Under the pieces are notes generated by a model. That model had not been told where the DNA came from. It ran no database searches and saw nothing but the letters and a program-made list of their open reading frames with translations. A stretch of DNA of 64,000 bases from Mesorhizobium sp. SARCC-RB16n (GTDB taxonomy: Bacteria > Pseudomonadota > Alphaproteobacteria > Rhizobiales > Rhizobiaceae): assembly GCF_008520305.1 (NCBI RefSeq), contig NZ_ML703266.1:109191-173190 (forward strand), in the 5' to 3' direction. The position numbers were made by a program, and so were the translations under genes. Positions 30,877 to 41,040 of the stretch are shown here, piece by piece (the stretch's first letter is position 1; the number at the start of each line of letters is the position of its first letter).

Positions 30877-32403
30877 GTGGACACATCTTCAGTCCGGGAC
30901 ATTTTCGTCATAGGCGGCGGCATCAATGGCTGCGGCATTGCCCGCGATGCCGTCGGACGCGGGTTTTCGGTCTTTCTAGCCGAGATGAACGATCTGGCCA
31001 GCGGAACCTCGTCCGGCTCGACCAAGCTGATCCATGGCGGGCTGCGCTATCTCGAATTCTACGAATTCCGCCTGGTGCGCGAGGCGCTCATGGAGCGCGA
31101 GGTTCTGTGGAAGAACGCGCCGCACATCATCTGGCCGATGCGCTTCGTGCTGCCCTATGCCAAGGGGCTGCGCCCGGCCTGGCTGATCCGGCTCGGCCTG
31201 TTCCTCTACGACCATATTGGTGGGCGCAAATTGCTGCCGGCGACCAGGACGCTCGACATGACGAGCGATCCGGCGGCCAAGCCTTTGAAGCCGCTGTTCA
31301 AAAAGGCCTTCGAATATTCGGATGGCTGGGTCAACGATGCGCGGCTGGTGGCGCTGAATGCACGTGACGCTGCTGACCGGGGCGCAACGATCCGGACTCG
31401 CACGAAAGTGGTTGGAGCCCGTCGCGAAGGCGGCATCTGGACGATAAAGATCGAAAACCTGCAAACCGGTGAGACCGAAGAGGTCAAGGCACGGTTGCTG
31501 GTCAATGCGGCGGGCCCCTGGGTCGACCACGTGCTTTCCGGCGTTGTCGGCCTCAACGACGTGCACAATGTCCGCCTCGTGCAGGGCAGCCACATCGTCA
31601 TCGCGAAGAAGTTCGACGACCCGCGCGCCTATTTCTTCCAGAATAGGGATGGCCGCATCATCTTCGCCATTCCCTATGAGGACGAGTTCACGCTGATTGG
31701 CACCACCGACCAGGATTATCCGGGCGATCCGCATGATGTGAAGATCAGCGACACGGAGATCGATTATCTCTGTGCCGCGGCCAGCGAGTATTTCGCGATT
31801 CCCGTCAAGCGTTCGGACATCGTCTGGACCTACTCGGCCGTGCGTCCGCTCTATGATGACGGTGCCTCCAAGGCACAGGAAGCGACGCGTGACTACGTGC
31901 TGAAGGCCGATGGCGGCGATGGCGCCGCGCCGCTGGTCAATGCTTTCGGCGGCAAGATCACCACCTACCGCCGGCTGTCGGAATCGATGCTGGAGAAGAT
32001 CGAAGGTTTTCTCGGCAAGCGCGGCAAGCCGTGGACATCAGACGCGCCGCTGCCTGGCGGCGATTTTCCGGCCACCGGTTTCGATGCGCAGGTGGCGAAG
32101 CTGAAAAGCGCCTATCCTTTCCTCGATCAGCGCTTGGCGCGCCGGCTGACCAGGCTTTACGGGACGCGTGCACAGGTCCTGCTCGGCTTGGCCAAGTCGA
32201 TTGCCGATCTCGGTCGCAATTTCGGTGGCGATCTCCACGAGGCCGAGGTGCGCTATCTCGTCGAAAACGAATGGGCTGTCACGGCGGAAGATGTTTTGTG
32301 GCGGCGGACCAAGCGCGGCCTGCATCTTGGCCGTGAGCAGGCAGCGGCACTCGATGAATTCATGCGCGGCATAAGCCGGCGGCATGTCGCGGCCGCCGAA
32401 TGA
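30877..32403 (+). CDS. glpD: Aerobic glycerol-3-phosphate dehydrogenase
   Basis: 508-residue FAD enzyme that oxidises glycerol-3-phosphate to dihydroxyacetone phosphate at the inner membrane, passing electrons to quinone. The dinucleotide motif IFVIGGGINGCGIARDAVGRG is at the N-terminus, followed by LASGTSSGSTKLIHGGLRYLE. C-terminal LVNAFGGKITTYRRLSE is also typical. Start is GTG after a GGAGGAATTAG ribosome site. Under the candidate GlpR operator, and followed by the remnant of a glycerol-binding protein gene and then glpK. Confidence 0.97.
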   Translation: MDTSSVRDIFVIGGGINGCGIARDAVGRGFSVFLAEMNDLASGTSSGSTKLIHGGLRYLEFYEFRLVREALMEREVLWKNAPHIIWPMRFVLPYAKGLRPAWLIRLGLFLYDHIGGRKLLPATRTLDMTSDPAAKPLKPLFKKAFEYSDGWVNDARLVALNARDAADRGATIRTRTKVVGARREGGIWTIKIENLQTGETEEVKARLLVNAAGPWVDHVLSGVVGLNDVHNVRLVQGSHIVIAKKFDDPRAYFFQNRDGRIIFAIPYEDEFTLIGTTDQDYPGDPHDVKISDTEIDYLCAAASEYFAIPVKRSDIVWTYSAVRPLYDDGASKAQEATRDYVLKADGGDGAAPLVNAFGGKITTYRRLSESMLEKIEGFLGKRGKPWTSDAPLPGGDFPATGFDAQVAKLKSAYPFLDQRLARRLTRLYGTRAQVLLGLAKSIADLGRNFGGDLHEAEVRYLVENEWAVTAEDVLWRRTKRGLHLGREQAAALDEFMRGISRRHVAAAE

Positions 32404-32447
32404 AGAGGGTTTTGGGCTGATGCGGAAACCCTGGGAGGAGGCGTCAT

Positions 32448-32700
32448 GCTGGCGCCAAGAACGCGCCGGAAGCGATGGACTCGCTCTGGGCCGGGCAGGA
32501 AAAGGTCATGGGCCGCATCGAGAAGTCCGGTGTCCACGTCGACATCGGAACGAAGCTCGCTGAGGACGATGATCTTGCCTACTGGAACACCGACGCGACC
32601 AAAGGCCGGCGATCTCGCTCCGCAGCTGAAGATCGACAACGAGAAGGAAAAGCCGATCACCATCAACTACGACGAACTGGTGAAGAACTGGCAGAAGTAA
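32448..32700 (+). pseudogene. Remnant of a glycerol ABC transporter binding protein (glpV-like)
   Basis: Two overlapping frames together read as one C-terminal protein end: KNAPEAMDSLWAGQEKVMGRI, then KSGVHVDIGTKLAEDDDLAYWN in one frame and AGDLAPQLKIDNEKEKPITIN, then YDELVKNWQK in another. Removing one A near 32600 restores a single frame. The pattern matches the last about 85 residues of rhizobial GlpV-type solute-binding proteins. No signal peptide or upstream body exists between glpD and this fragment. It marks a deleted ABC importer inside the glp operon. Confidence 0.7.
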
Positions 32701-32711
32701 GACGGTCTATG

Positions 32712-32763
32712 CGGGCGTTCGCGCCCGTGTGAAATTGGGGGAGGCGGCGCGTTGCCGTCTCCC
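32712..32763 (+). terminator. Double hairpin after the glpV remnant
   Basis: First hairpin: CGGGCG/CGCCCG around a TTCG tetraloop, a very stable loop type. Second: GGGAGGCGGC paired with GCCGTCTCCC (one mismatch). The T-rich TTCTTTG follows. Likely the original attenuator or stabiliser between the binding-protein gene and glpK. Confidence 0.5.
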
Positions 32764-32792
32764 TTCTTTGTGTCAAGGCGGAGGATGCGGGA

Positions 32793-34283
32793 ATGAACGG
32801 TTTTGTGCTGGCCATCGACCAGGGAACGACATCGACCAGGGCGATCCTGTTCGACGGTCAGATGAAGGTCGTGGGTAGCGGTCAGAAGGAGTTCACCCAA
32901 CACTATCCAGCCTCCGGCTGGGTCGAGCACGATCCGGAAGAGATCTGGGCAAGCGTCGTGACCACCGTGAAGGCCGCGTTGAAAAAAGCCGGCCGCGAGG
33001 CTTCCGACGTGGCGGCGATCGGCATCACCAACCAGCGCGAGACCGTTGTCATCTGGGACAAAGCGACGGGCAAGCCGATCCACAATGCCATTGTCTGGCA
33101 AGACAGGCGCACCGCGCCTCTGTGCCAGAAACTCAAGAAGCACGGGCTGGAGAAGAAATTCACGCGCAAGACCGGCCTGCTGCTCGATCCCTATTTTTCG
33201 GGCACCAAGATCGCCTGGATGCTGGACAAGGTGAAGGACGCGAGGAAACGCGCCGAGAAGGGCGAATTGTTCGCGGGTACCATCGACAGTTTTTTGATCT
33301 GGCGCCTGACCGGCGGCAAGGTGCACGCCACCGACGCCACCAACGCCTCGCGCACGCTGGTCTACAACATCGAGAAGAATGCCTGGGATGACGAACTGCT
33401 TTCCATCTTGCGCATCCCCGCCGCGATGCTGCCCGAAGTCAAAGATTGCGCTGATGACTATGGAATCACGGAGAAAAACCTGTTTGGCGCCGAGATAAGG
33501 ATCCTTGGCGTTGCCGGCGACCAGCATGCCGCGACCATCGGCCAGGCCTGTTTCGAACCAGGTATGATGAAATCCACCTACGGCACCGGCTGTTTTGCGC
33601 TGCTCAATACCGGCAGCGATCTGGTGCGCTCCAAGAACCGCCTCTTGACGACCATCGCCTACCGGTTGAACGGCAAGACCACCTATGCGCTGGAAGGCTC
33701 GATCTTCATCGCTGGGGCTGCCGTGCAGTGGCTACGCGACGGCATCAAGGTGATCGGCAAGGCCGAGCAGAGCGGCAAGCTCGCGGCGGAAGCCGATCCG
33801 ACGCAGAACGTCTATCTGGTGCCGGCCTTCGTCGGGCTTGGCGCGCCGCACTGGGACGCCGAGGCGCGGGGGGCTATCTTTGGGCTGACCCGAAATTCCG
33901 GTCCGGCCGAGTTCGCCCGAGCGGCTTTGGAATCAGTTGCTTACCAGACACGCGACCTGCTCGACGCCATGCACAAGGATTGGAAGGGCGCCAAGGCAAA
34001 GACGGTGCTCAGGGTCGATGGCGGCATGGTGGCTTCGGACTGGACCATGCAGCGCCTGGCCGACATACTCGACGCGCCGGTCGATAGGCCGACAATCCTG
34101 GAGACGACCTCGCTGGGGGCCGCCTGGCTCGCCGGTTCGAAGGCGGGCGTGTGGCCTACGGCAAGGGAGTTTGCCAAAAGCTGGGCATTGGAACGGCGCT
34201 TTCAGCCGGAGATGGACTCTTCCAGTCGTGCCGCCAAACTAGCAGGCTGGCGCGATGCCGTGCGCAGGACACTGAGCCCATAA
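32793..34283 (+). CDS. glpK: Glycerol kinase
   Basis: 496-residue FGGY-family kinase phosphorylating glycerol with ATP. N-terminal phosphate loop [13 protein letters not shown], substrate region [11 protein letters not shown] and [12 protein letters not shown], and C-terminal [18 protein letters not shown] are all intact. Length equals typical GlpK. It stands last in glpR-glpD-(remnant)-glpK and is followed by a strong terminator. Together with GlpD it converts glycerol to dihydroxyacetone phosphate. Confidence 0.98.
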   Translation: MNGFVLAIDQGTTSTRAILFDGQMKVVGSGQKEFTQHYPASGWVEHDPEEIWASVVTTVKAALKKAGREASDVAAIGITNQRETVVIWDKATGKPIHNAIVWQDRRTAPLCQKLKKHGLEKKFTRKTGLLLDPYFSGTKIAWMLDKVKDARKRAEKGELFAGTIDSFLIWRLTGGKVHATDATNASRTLVYNIEKNAWDDELLSILRIPAAMLPEVKDCADDYGITEKNLFGAEIRILGVAGDQHAATIGQACFEPGMMKSTYGTGCFALLNTGSDLVRSKNRLLTTIAYRLNGKTTYALEGSIFIAGAAVQWLRDGIKVIGKAEQSGKLAAEADPTQNVYLVPAFVGLGAPHWDAEARGAIFGLTRNSGPAEFARAALESVAYQTRDLLDAMHKDWKGAKAKTVLRVDGGMVASDWTMQRLADILDAPVDRPTILETTSLGAAWLAGSKAGVWPTAREFAKSWALERRFQPEMDSSSRAAKLAGWRDAVRRTLSP

Positions 34284-34317
34284 GGAAGGCCCGCGCCGTT
34301 TCTGCCGCGGGCCTTCC
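34284..34317 (+). terminator. Terminator hairpin after glpK
   Basis: Perfect 12-bp stem GGAAGGCCCGCG/CGCGGGCCTTCC with a 10-base loop, beginning at the glpK stop. No T tract follows directly, but stem strength and the convergent neighbour support a terminator role. Confidence 0.6.
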
Positions 34318-34353
34318 ACTCACGCTTTTAGGCCACTCATACTTACCCGTGGA

Positions 34354-34821
34354 TCAGTAAGGCGAACGGCACTCCCGACGAGGACCATAGTTCGGCTGGA
34401 AGGTGTTGTCCGAAGCGCGGTAGCTCCGATAATGATCGTAGCACCACTGCACATGGGCACTGCCTTCATAGCGGTTGTTCTCGCTGTTGACGATCGCGCC
34501 GGTGATCAAGGCGCCAGTCGCGAAGGCGGCCAGCGGGAACCAGTAGTCGCCATGGCGGCGATAGCCGGGGCGATATTCACGATAACCGCGATGACCATTC
34601 CAATACATGTTACCGTTGCGGCTAAAGCTGCGATTGCGCGAGAAATTGCGGTCAAAGGAGCGGTTTCTCCTCCACTCCTGGTACTGCACTGTCTGCACAT
34701 CCGGCGTTGTCGCCTGGGATAATGGCACGTAGGCCGGCTGGGCGTTGACCGGCACCGCCTCCGCCGCGACGAATGTTGCCGAGAGGGTGGCGGCAAGCAG
34801 GCCCGTTGTGATTCTATTCAT
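34354..34821 (-). CDS. BA14K-family exported protein
   Basis: 155-residue protein with a signal peptide ([24 protein letters not shown]). A basic Arg/Asn-rich low-complexity stretch follows ([20 protein letters not shown]), then one hydrophobic segment ([17 protein letters not shown]). The C-terminal BA14K domain ends [26 protein letters not shown]14K proteins are surface-associated immunogens or lectin-like proteins known from Brucella and common in Rhizobiales. ATG chosen behind a GAGGAG ribosome site. Convergent with glpK. Confidence 0.88.
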   Translation of the reverse strand: MNRITTGLLAATLSATFVAAEAVPVNAQPAYVPLSQATTPDVQTVQYQEWRRNRSFDRNFSRNRSFSRNGNMYWNGHRGYREYRPGYRRHGDYWFPLAAFATGALITGAIVNSENNRYEGSAHVQWCYDHYRSYRASDNTFQPNYGPRRECRSPY

Positions 34822-35014
34822 TGGTATTCTCCTCAAGGGTTTTGTCGGACGTCCCTTTGGAAAAAAAACGATGGTGCGTCGGATTTGTTCCGCCGTGTCG
34901 GCGGCCGCTGCCGACTGAGGTCGAGACAGCCGGGCCGCTCGCCGGAAACTCGGGGAATAGGGGAAGGGGCAGTGATTTGCGGCAAAGAGCGGGTTTGGAG
35001 CCTATCTTTTCCGG

Positions 35015-35043
35015 TTGACCGGTCGCGGCACTCTCCCTATGTT
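35015..35043 (+). promoter_or_regulatory. Candidate promoter of tRNA-Lys
   Basis: TTGACC and TATGTT separated by exactly 17 bases, ending about 37 bases before the tRNA. Confidence 0.55.
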
Positions 35044-35080
35044 CCGCGCAATTTCGAGGGCGGCCTTTTCGAGCCCGCGG

Positions 35081-35156
35081 GAGCGCGTAGCTCAGCCGGT
35101 AGAGCAACTGACTTTTAATCAGTAGGTCATGGGTTCGAATCCCATCGCGCTCACCA
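35081..35156 (+). tRNA. tRNA-Lys (anticodon TTT)
   Basis: 76-base tRNA with CCA encoded. Acceptor arms GAGCGCG and CGCGCTC pair fully. The anticodon loop CTTTTAA has TTT at 35114-35116, and the T-loop GGGTTCGAATCCC is canonical. It has its own candidate promoter upstream. Confidence 0.97.
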
Positions 35157-35214
35157 TTGTCGAATGACATGCGAGCGCTCTTGATTTGCCATCTTTGCGA
35201 CGCGTAACGACCGC

Positions 35215-35694
35215 TTAGACGCCTTGCGACAAATGCACGCCCAAAACGGCGGCTTTCTTGGCAATCAGTCCTTCCAGATCCGCGTCGGATCGCTTGGTGC
35301 CGGTCCGTTCGCGCAGCAACGAGATCACCGCGCGCATCGAAAGCTGGGCGGTGCCACCGCTCAGGATAGCATCCACCGCGCTGGCAACATCCGGGGTCTC
35401 CGTCGGTGCTCGCATCGTCGGTTCCTTTCTGTTCAGGTCGGCCTCGGTGCCGTCGGCCCGCATGCCACGGTCGAAGACGACGGCAAGGCCGTTCTTTACG
35501 GCCAGCGCGGCGACCATGTCGTCGAGGTCGCGATCGGAAAGTGCTGGCTCAGAAGGATCGGATTTCAGCGTTCTGCGGATCACTCGGCCAGCCTGGTCCG
35601 TCGACACAAAGCCAAAATGCCGTTTTCTGGCCTCGACATATTGTTCGATGATCATGCTCAGACGCCGGGCTGCGACATCCCTGGGTTCCTGCAT
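35215..35694 (-). CDS. Unknown soluble protein, 159 residues
   Basis: I do not recognise this protein. It has no signal peptide or membrane span and looks mostly helical. A first part (MQEPRDVAARRLSMIIEQYVEARKRHFGF) is followed by DRDLDDMVAALAVKNGLAVVFDRG. The C-terminal part DVASAVDAILSGGTAQLSMRA and DADLEGLIAKKAAVLGVHL has a similar helix-turn-helix-like spacing, hinting at an internal duplication. The ATG sits behind a strong GGAGG site. It lies next to tRNA-Lys, a common place for acquired genes, but base use is like its surroundings. Confidence 0.65.
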   Translation of the reverse strand: MQEPRDVAARRLSMIIEQYVEARKRHFGFVSTDQAGRVIRRTLKSDPSEPALSDRDLDDMVAALAVKNGLAVVFDRGMRADGTEADLNRKEPTMRAPTETPDVASAVDAILSGGTAQLSMRAVISLLRERTGTKRSDADLEGLIAKKAAVLGVHLSQGV

Positions 35695-35874
35695 CTGGGC
35701 CTCCTTCGGCTGCCCTAAGCGCACGGTCGGCAGCACCAACAGGAAATAGGGCGCCTGATCGAATCAAACAGGGGAAATGGATCGATCATTCGACGCATCT
35801 TCCAATGATGCAGGAACGATCCCGCGCCTGAAGCATTTTGGTTCCATGACCAGCTCATTGAGGGACGCCGGGAC

Positions 35875-36936
35875 ATGAAGATTGCCCATGTCGCACCACT
35901 TTACGAATCGGTGCCGCCAAGACTTTACGGGGGTACCGAACGCATCATCTCATACCTTACCGAAGCTCTCGTCGACCTCGGCCACGACGTGACATTGTTC
36001 GCCAGTGGCGACACGAAGACCTCCGCCAAACTGGTGGCGTGCCGCGAAAGGGCGCTTCGTCTCGATCCCCGTCCGCTGAAATCCGAGATCGCGGCGCATC
36101 TGTCGATGCTCGACGAAGTGAGGAAACGGGCCGACGACTTTGACGTCGTTCATTTCCATCTCAGCCATTTCCTGCATTTTCCGTTTTTCCGCGATATGCC
36201 GCAACGCACGGTGACGACCCCGCATGGCAGGCTGGATTACGCGGACCTCGCGCAGGCCTATGACCGGTTCCCGCGGTTTCCCATGATTTCCATATCCCGC
36301 AGCCAGCGGGCGCGGTTCGCATCCGCGAATTGGCTGGCGACAATCCATCATGGGCTGCCGCTCGGGCTTTATGAGCCCGATTTCGAGGCGGGCTTGGATG
36401 GCACCTATCTGGCGTTCCTTGGCAGGATGTCGCGCGACAAGCGGCCCGACCGGGCGATCGAGATTGCCCGCCGCACCGGCCTGAAACTGAAGCTCGCCGC
36501 CAAGGTCGGCGATGGCGATCGCGCCTATTTCGAGGAGGTCGTGCAGCCGCTGATCGATGGCGACCGGGTCGAGTATGTCGGCGAGATCGGCGAGGACCAG
36601 AAGAGCAGGTTCCTGGGCAATGCGGCTGCTTTGCTGTTTCCCATCGACTGGCCTGAACCCTTCGGGCTTGCGGTGGTCGAGGCCATGGCCTGCGGAACCC
36701 CGGTCATGGCCTGGAGTTGTGGCGCCATGCCCGAGATCATCGATCATGGGATCACCGGCTTTGTCGTCGAAACCATCGAAGATGCCGTCGCCTCGATGCC
36801 GGCTCTGCTGCAACTCGACAGGCGACGAATAAGAACCGTCTTCGAAAGGCGGTTTTCGGCCGACAGAATGGCCAGGGATTACGTCGAGGCTTATTCGCGG
36901 CTGGGCAACGGCATCGAGGAGAGCAGAGCCTCGTAA
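35875..36936 (+). CDS. GT4-family glycosyltransferase
   Basis: 353-residue GT-B fold enzyme. N-terminal MKIAHVAPLYESVPPRLYGGTERIISYLTEAL is the acceptor-domain start, and C-terminal LFPIDWPEPFGLAVVEAMACGTPVMAW holds the E-x7-E donor-binding motif. No membrane segment. The sugar donor and acceptor are not readable. It is the first gene of the sugar cluster with an amylo-1,6-glucosidase, a GT20 synthase and a HAD phosphatase, so a role in alpha-glucan or compatible-solute metabolism is plausible. Confidence 0.9.
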   Translation: MKIAHVAPLYESVPPRLYGGTERIISYLTEALVDLGHDVTLFASGDTKTSAKLVACRERALRLDPRPLKSEIAAHLSMLDEVRKRADDFDVVHFHLSHFLHFPFFRDMPQRTVTTPHGRLDYADLAQAYDRFPRFPMISISRSQRARFASANWLATIHHGLPLGLYEPDFEAGLDGTYLAFLGRMSRDKRPDRAIEIARRTGLKLKLAAKVGDGDRAYFEEVVQPLIDGDRVEYVGEIGEDQKSRFLGNAAALLFPIDWPEPFGLAVVEAMACGTPVMAWSCGAMPEIIDHGITGFVVETIEDAVASMPALLQLDRRRIRTVFERRFSADRMARDYVEAYSRLGNGIEESRAS

Positions 36937-36974
36937 ACCTTCACCCGTCCAGAAATCAGCACGGGACAGTCTTC

Positions 36975-39143
36975 TTGACCATTACCCAACTCGACGAGCG
37001 CAAGCTTGATCCTGCAATAGCACTGGCTTCCCTGGACGAAACCGCGCCCAGGGAACCGCATCGGCTTTACGCCCTCAAGCATGGCGATTGCTTTGCCGTC
37101 GCCGATGCCTATGGCGACATACGCGGCGCTGGCGACGGCTTCTTCCGTGACGACACGCGCGTGCTCTCCGAATTTCGCCTGACCGTTGGCGGGCGGTCGC
37201 TGTCGTTGCTTGGCGCATCGCTTAGTCAGGACAACGTCCTGTTCACCAGCAACCTGACCAATCTGCCGATCGAGAGCGCCGCGGGCCGCCAGATTCCGCA
37301 GGGTGCGATCCATATCGAGCGGGTCAGGCTTCTGTGGGAGGAAAGGCTATATGAACGTATCACCCTCTCCAACTATAGCCGTGAGCATTCGACGGTCCTG
37401 GTGTCGCTACGCTTTGGCGTCGATTTTCGCGACATGTTCGAAGTCCGGGGTTCGACCCGTTCCAAGCGCGGCACCGCGCACACGGCCGAGATCGACCAGG
37501 GTTCGGTCGTGCTCCGCTACGAAGGCCTGGACAAAGTGGTGCGGACATCGGCGATCTCGTTTTCACAGCCGCCCGATAAGCTGACCTCCGAGCGGGCGGA
37601 TTTCTTCATTGCCGTCACCAAGCGCAGCCGCCAGACGCTTTACGTGGAGGTGGGGAGCAAGACAGACGCCCGCCCGCAAAGTGATCGGTTCCGGGCCGCC
37701 GCGGCGCGCGCCCGTTTCGGCATGCGCGCCAAGCGCCGGCATGGGGCGACGCTCCACAGTTCGGGCCGCGTCTTCAATGATTGGATGGAGCGGGCCCGAG
37801 CCGATGTGGCGTTGCTCACGACGGAATTGGCGACCGGCCCTTACCCCTATGCCGGCATTCCTTGGTTCTCCACCGCCTTCGGCCGGGACGGCGTGATTTC
37901 AGCTCTGCAGATGCTTTGGCTCAATCCCGGCCTGGCACGTGGCGTGCTTGCGTTTCTCGCCCAGCACCAGGCGACCGAGACCTCTCCCTTCAGCGATTCC
38001 GAGCCTGGCAAGATCATGCACGAGACCCGCAAGGGCGAGATGGCGGCGCTGAGTGAGTTGCCGTTCGGCCGCTATTATGGTGGCGTCGACACGACGCCGC
38101 TCTACATCCATCTCGCCTGCGCCTATGCGGACCGCACGGGGGACACGGCTTTCATCGATAGCCTGTGGCCATCGCTGTGCGCCGCCGCCGAGTGGATCGA
38201 GACAGCGAGCAGTTCGACAGGCTTCCTTACCTACCAGCGCGCCGCGGAATCCGGCCTTGCCAACCAGGGATGGAAGGACAGTTTCGATTCCGTCTTCCAT
38301 GCCGATGGCCGCATTCCGAAAGGGCCGATCGCGCTGGTCGAGGTCCAGGGTTACGTCTTTGCGGCGTACCAGGGATTGGCGAAGCTTGCACGGCTGCGCG
38401 GCGAAGAGGAGCGGGCAGAGAATTGGGAAGTGCGCGCCGATGCCATTCGCCAACAAGTCGAAAACCATTTCTGGATTGAAGATCTTGGCTACTATGCGCT
38501 GGCGATCGATGGCGATGGCCAACCTTGCAAGGTGCGCACGTCCAACGCCGGTCACTTGCTGTATGTAGGCCTTCCCAATCCGGATCGCGCACGCATCGTC
38601 GCCGACCAGCTGCTATCGGCTTCGTTCCATTCCGGCTGGGGACTGAGAACCCTGGCGGACGACGCGATCTTCTTCAATCCGATGTCGTATCACAACGGGT
38701 CCATCTGGCCGCACGACACCGCGATCTGCGCCGCCGGACTGGCGCGCTACGGCATCCGCGACAGCGTGGTGCGGTTGATGAGCGGGACCTTCGAATCCGC
38801 GGTTCATTTCAACATGCGGCTGCCCGAACTGTTCTGTGGGTTCACCCGCGCGGCCGGCGAAGCGCCAATTGCCTATCCGGTGGCTTGCTTGCCGCAGGCG
38901 TGGTCCGCAGGCTCCGCCTTCATGCTCATGCAGGCCTGCCTCGGCCTTCGGATTGACGGTCGGACGAACGAAATTCACGTGACCCAGCCGCGCTTGCCGA
39001 TCGGCATCGACAATCTCGTCATTCGTCATCTCTCGGTAGGACAGGTGGCGGTGGATCTGACGTTTCAACGCGTGGGAGATCGTGTCGGCGCCTTCCTTGC
39101 GGATGCGCATGAGGGACTGGTGCCTCTGGTGGTCAGGAGTTGA
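36975..39143 (+). CDS. Amylo-alpha-1,6-glucosidase-like (glycogen debranching family) protein
   Basis: About 722 residues. The N-terminal domain (HRLYALKHGDCFAVADAYGDIRGAGDGFFRDDTRVLSEFRLTVGGR) is the beta domain of the bacterial glycogen-debranching-like family. The C-terminal (alpha/alpha)6 barrel has PYAGIPWFSTAFGRDGVISALQ, PGKIMHETRKGEMA and YYGGVDTTPLYIHLACAYADRTGD. It would act on alpha-1,6 branches or short glucosides in the cytoplasm. Start is TTG, because no ATG lies between the GT4 stop and the conserved domain. 38 bases after the GT4 gene. Confidence 0.88.
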   Translation: MTITQLDERKLDPAIALASLDETAPREPHRLYALKHGDCFAVADAYGDIRGAGDGFFRDDTRVLSEFRLTVGGRSLSLLGASLSQDNVLFTSNLTNLPIESAAGRQIPQGAIHIERVRLLWEERLYERITLSNYSREHSTVLVSLRFGVDFRDMFEVRGSTRSKRGTAHTAEIDQGSVVLRYEGLDKVVRTSAISFSQPPDKLTSERADFFIAVTKRSRQTLYVEVGSKTDARPQSDRFRAAAARARFGMRAKRRHGATLHSSGRVFNDWMERARADVALLTTELATGPYPYAGIPWFSTAFGRDGVISALQMLWLNPGLARGVLAFLAQHQATETSPFSDSEPGKIMHETRKGEMAALSELPFGRYYGGVDTTPLYIHLACAYADRTGDTAFIDSLWPSLCAAAEWIETASSSTGFLTYQRAAESGLANQGWKDSFDSVFHADGRIPKGPIALVEVQGYVFAAYQGLAKLARLRGEEERAENWEVRADAIRQQVENHFWIEDLGYYALAIDGDGQPCKVRTSNAGHLLYVGLPNPDRARIVADQLLSASFHSGWGLRTLADDAIFFNPMSYHNGSIWPHDTAICAAGLARYGIRDSVVRLMSGTFESAVHFNMRLPELFCGFTRAAGEAPIAYPVACLPQAWSAGSAFMLMQACLGLRIDGRTNEIHVTQPRLPIGIDNLVIRHLSVGQVAVDLTFQRVGDRVGAFLADAHEGLVPLVVRS

Positions 39144-39249
39144 AAAATCGGAACCATCATGTGTGCGGAACGTTGGACCACCACGCCATGGATGCCGGAG
39201 TTTCTGTCGGTGGATTTTCCGCGTCCCATTGAAAGGTAGTCAATTCGAA

Positions 39250-41040
39250 ATGCCCGACAACGGTTTGTCTCTAGTCGTTTCTCCGGCCGCAATGTGGCTC
39301 TTCATTCTCGCAATTGTCGGTATCTCATGCATCGCGCTTGCGGTGGTAATATCGCGGGGGCATCGGGCTAGAAGCGCGAAGCTCGCCAGGTCTGAAGCAG
39401 AGCCCATGCGCGGCCCCTTGCCGGAATTCGAGAAGAACGGGCAATCCGCGACCGCCGCGCTCGTCCAATGGTCGCCGGAAACATTGCGTCACATTTTGGC
39501 AAAAGAACTTCCGGATGCGCAGGTGATCGTGGTTTCAAATCGCGAACCCTACATCCACAACCGCAAGGGGGATGATATCCAGCTGGTCGTGCCCGCCAGC
39601 GGGCTGGTCTCCGCGCTGGAGCCGATTACGCGCGCCTGCGCCGGCACATGGATCGCCTATGGCGGCGGCTCGGCCGATGCGCTTGTCGTCGACGAAAATG
39701 ACCGCGTCGAGGTGCCGCCTGAAAATCCTTCCTACACGTTGCGCCGTGTCTGGCTGAGCGAGGAAGAGCAGCAAGGCTATTACCTCGGCTTTGCCAATGA
39801 AGGGCTCTGGCCTCTGTGCCATATAGCCTTCACCCGGCCGATATTCCGCGCCTCCGACTGGGAGGCCTATGAGGCGGTCAACCGCAAATTCGCCGACACC
39901 GTCGTCAAGGAGGCCCGCAACGAGCGGCCCATCGTGCTGGTCCAGGACTATCATTTCGCGCTGTTGCCTCGGATGATTCGGGAGCGTCTGCCGGAAGCGA
40001 TCATCATCACTTTCTGGCACATTCCGTGGCCGAATTCCGAAGTGTTCAGCATCTGCCCATGGCGTGAGCAGATACTCGAAGGATTGCTGGGTAGTTCGAT
40101 CGTGGGCTTTCACACTCAGTTCCATTGCAACAACTTCATCGACAGCGTCGACCGCTTCCTGGAGAGCAGGATCGAGCGCGAGGATTCCGCCATCTCCTAT
40201 GGCGGTCAGATCAGCTTGGTTCACGCCTATCCGATTTCAATCGAATGGGAGCCGCCGCGTCTGAGCAAACTGCCTGCCGTTGCAGAATGTCGCCGGCTTA
40301 TTCGCGAGAAATTTGGCCTGGCCGAAAACGTCAGGCTGTGCGTCGGCGTCGAACGCCTCGACTATACCAAGGGCATCCTCGATCGCTTCAACGCACTCGA
40401 TGAATTGCTGACCCTGCATCCGGAATGGATCGGCAAGGTGGCGTTCCTGCAGGTCGCCGCGCCCAGCCGCGGCACCCTGCCTGCCTATCAACAATTGTAC
40501 GAGGAATGTTTGCGCCATGCCGAGGATCTCAACCAGCGCTATGGCCGTGAAGGCTATACCCCCGTGGTGCTGGTGACCGAACATCACTCGCAAGTGCAGG
40601 TCTACGAGATTTACCGGGCCGCCGACGTCTGCATGGTCACCAGCCTCCACGACGGCATGAACCTGGTTGCAAAGGAGTTTGTGGCGGCGCGCGAGGATGA
40701 GCAGGGCGTGCTGCTGCTCAGCATGTTTGCCGGCGCGTCGAAGGAGTTGCTGGAGGCGTTGATCGTCAATCCCTACGACGCGGCAATGATGGGCGATGCC
40801 CTGCTGCAGGCCTTGACCATGTCATCAGAGGAGCAACGTCAGCGCATGCGACGCCTGCGCGAGGTCGTGCGCGAAAACAATGTCTATCGATGGGCGGGCA
40901 GCATGCTGTTCGACGCGGCGCGCCTGCGCAAACGCGATGCGGTAGATCGTGCGGTCAGCGGTGCCCCCGGTTCTCCTGGCCTCGGTTCTCCCGGTAATGT
41001 GATATCGCTGCTCGACCGCAAGCGTGTGGCAGCGCTGTGA
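39250..41040 (+). CDS. otsA: Membrane-anchored GT20 synthase (trehalose-6-phosphate synthase-like)
   Basis: 596 residues. An unusual N-terminal membrane helix ([20 protein letters not shown], residues about 15-34) and a charged linker precede the GT20 domain from about residue 85. GT20 motifs: [43 protein letters not shown] and [16 protein letters not shown]. Several positions differ from classical OtsA (SNRLPV, HIPFP), so another product such as glucosylglycerol phosphate is possible. Its stop overlaps the start of the phosphatase gene. Confidence 0.85.
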   Translation: MPDNGLSLVVSPAAMWLFILAIVGISCIALAVVISRGHRARSAKLARSEAEPMRGPLPEFEKNGQSATAALVQWSPETLRHILAKELPDAQVIVVSNREPYIHNRKGDDIQLVVPASGLVSALEPITRACAGTWIAYGGGSADALVVDENDRVEVPPENPSYTLRRVWLSEEEQQGYYLGFANEGLWPLCHIAFTRPIFRASDWEAYEAVNRKFADTVVKEARNERPIVLVQDYHFALLPRMIRERLPEAIIITFWHIPWPNSEVFSICPWREQILEGLLGSSIVGFHTQFHCNNFIDSVDRFLESRIEREDSAISYGGQISLVHAYPISIEWEPPRLSKLPAVAECRRLIREKFGLAENVRLCVGVERLDYTKGILDRFNALDELLTLHPEWIGKVAFLQVAAPSRGTLPAYQQLYEECLRHAEDLNQRYGREGYTPVVLVTEHHSQVQVYEIYRAADVCMVTSLHDGMNLVAKEFVAAREDEQGVLLLSMFAGASKELLEALIVNPYDAAMMGDALLQALTMSSEEQRQRMRRLREVVRENNVYRWAGSMLFDAARLRKRDAVDRAVSGAPGSPGLGSPGNVISLLDRKRVAAL

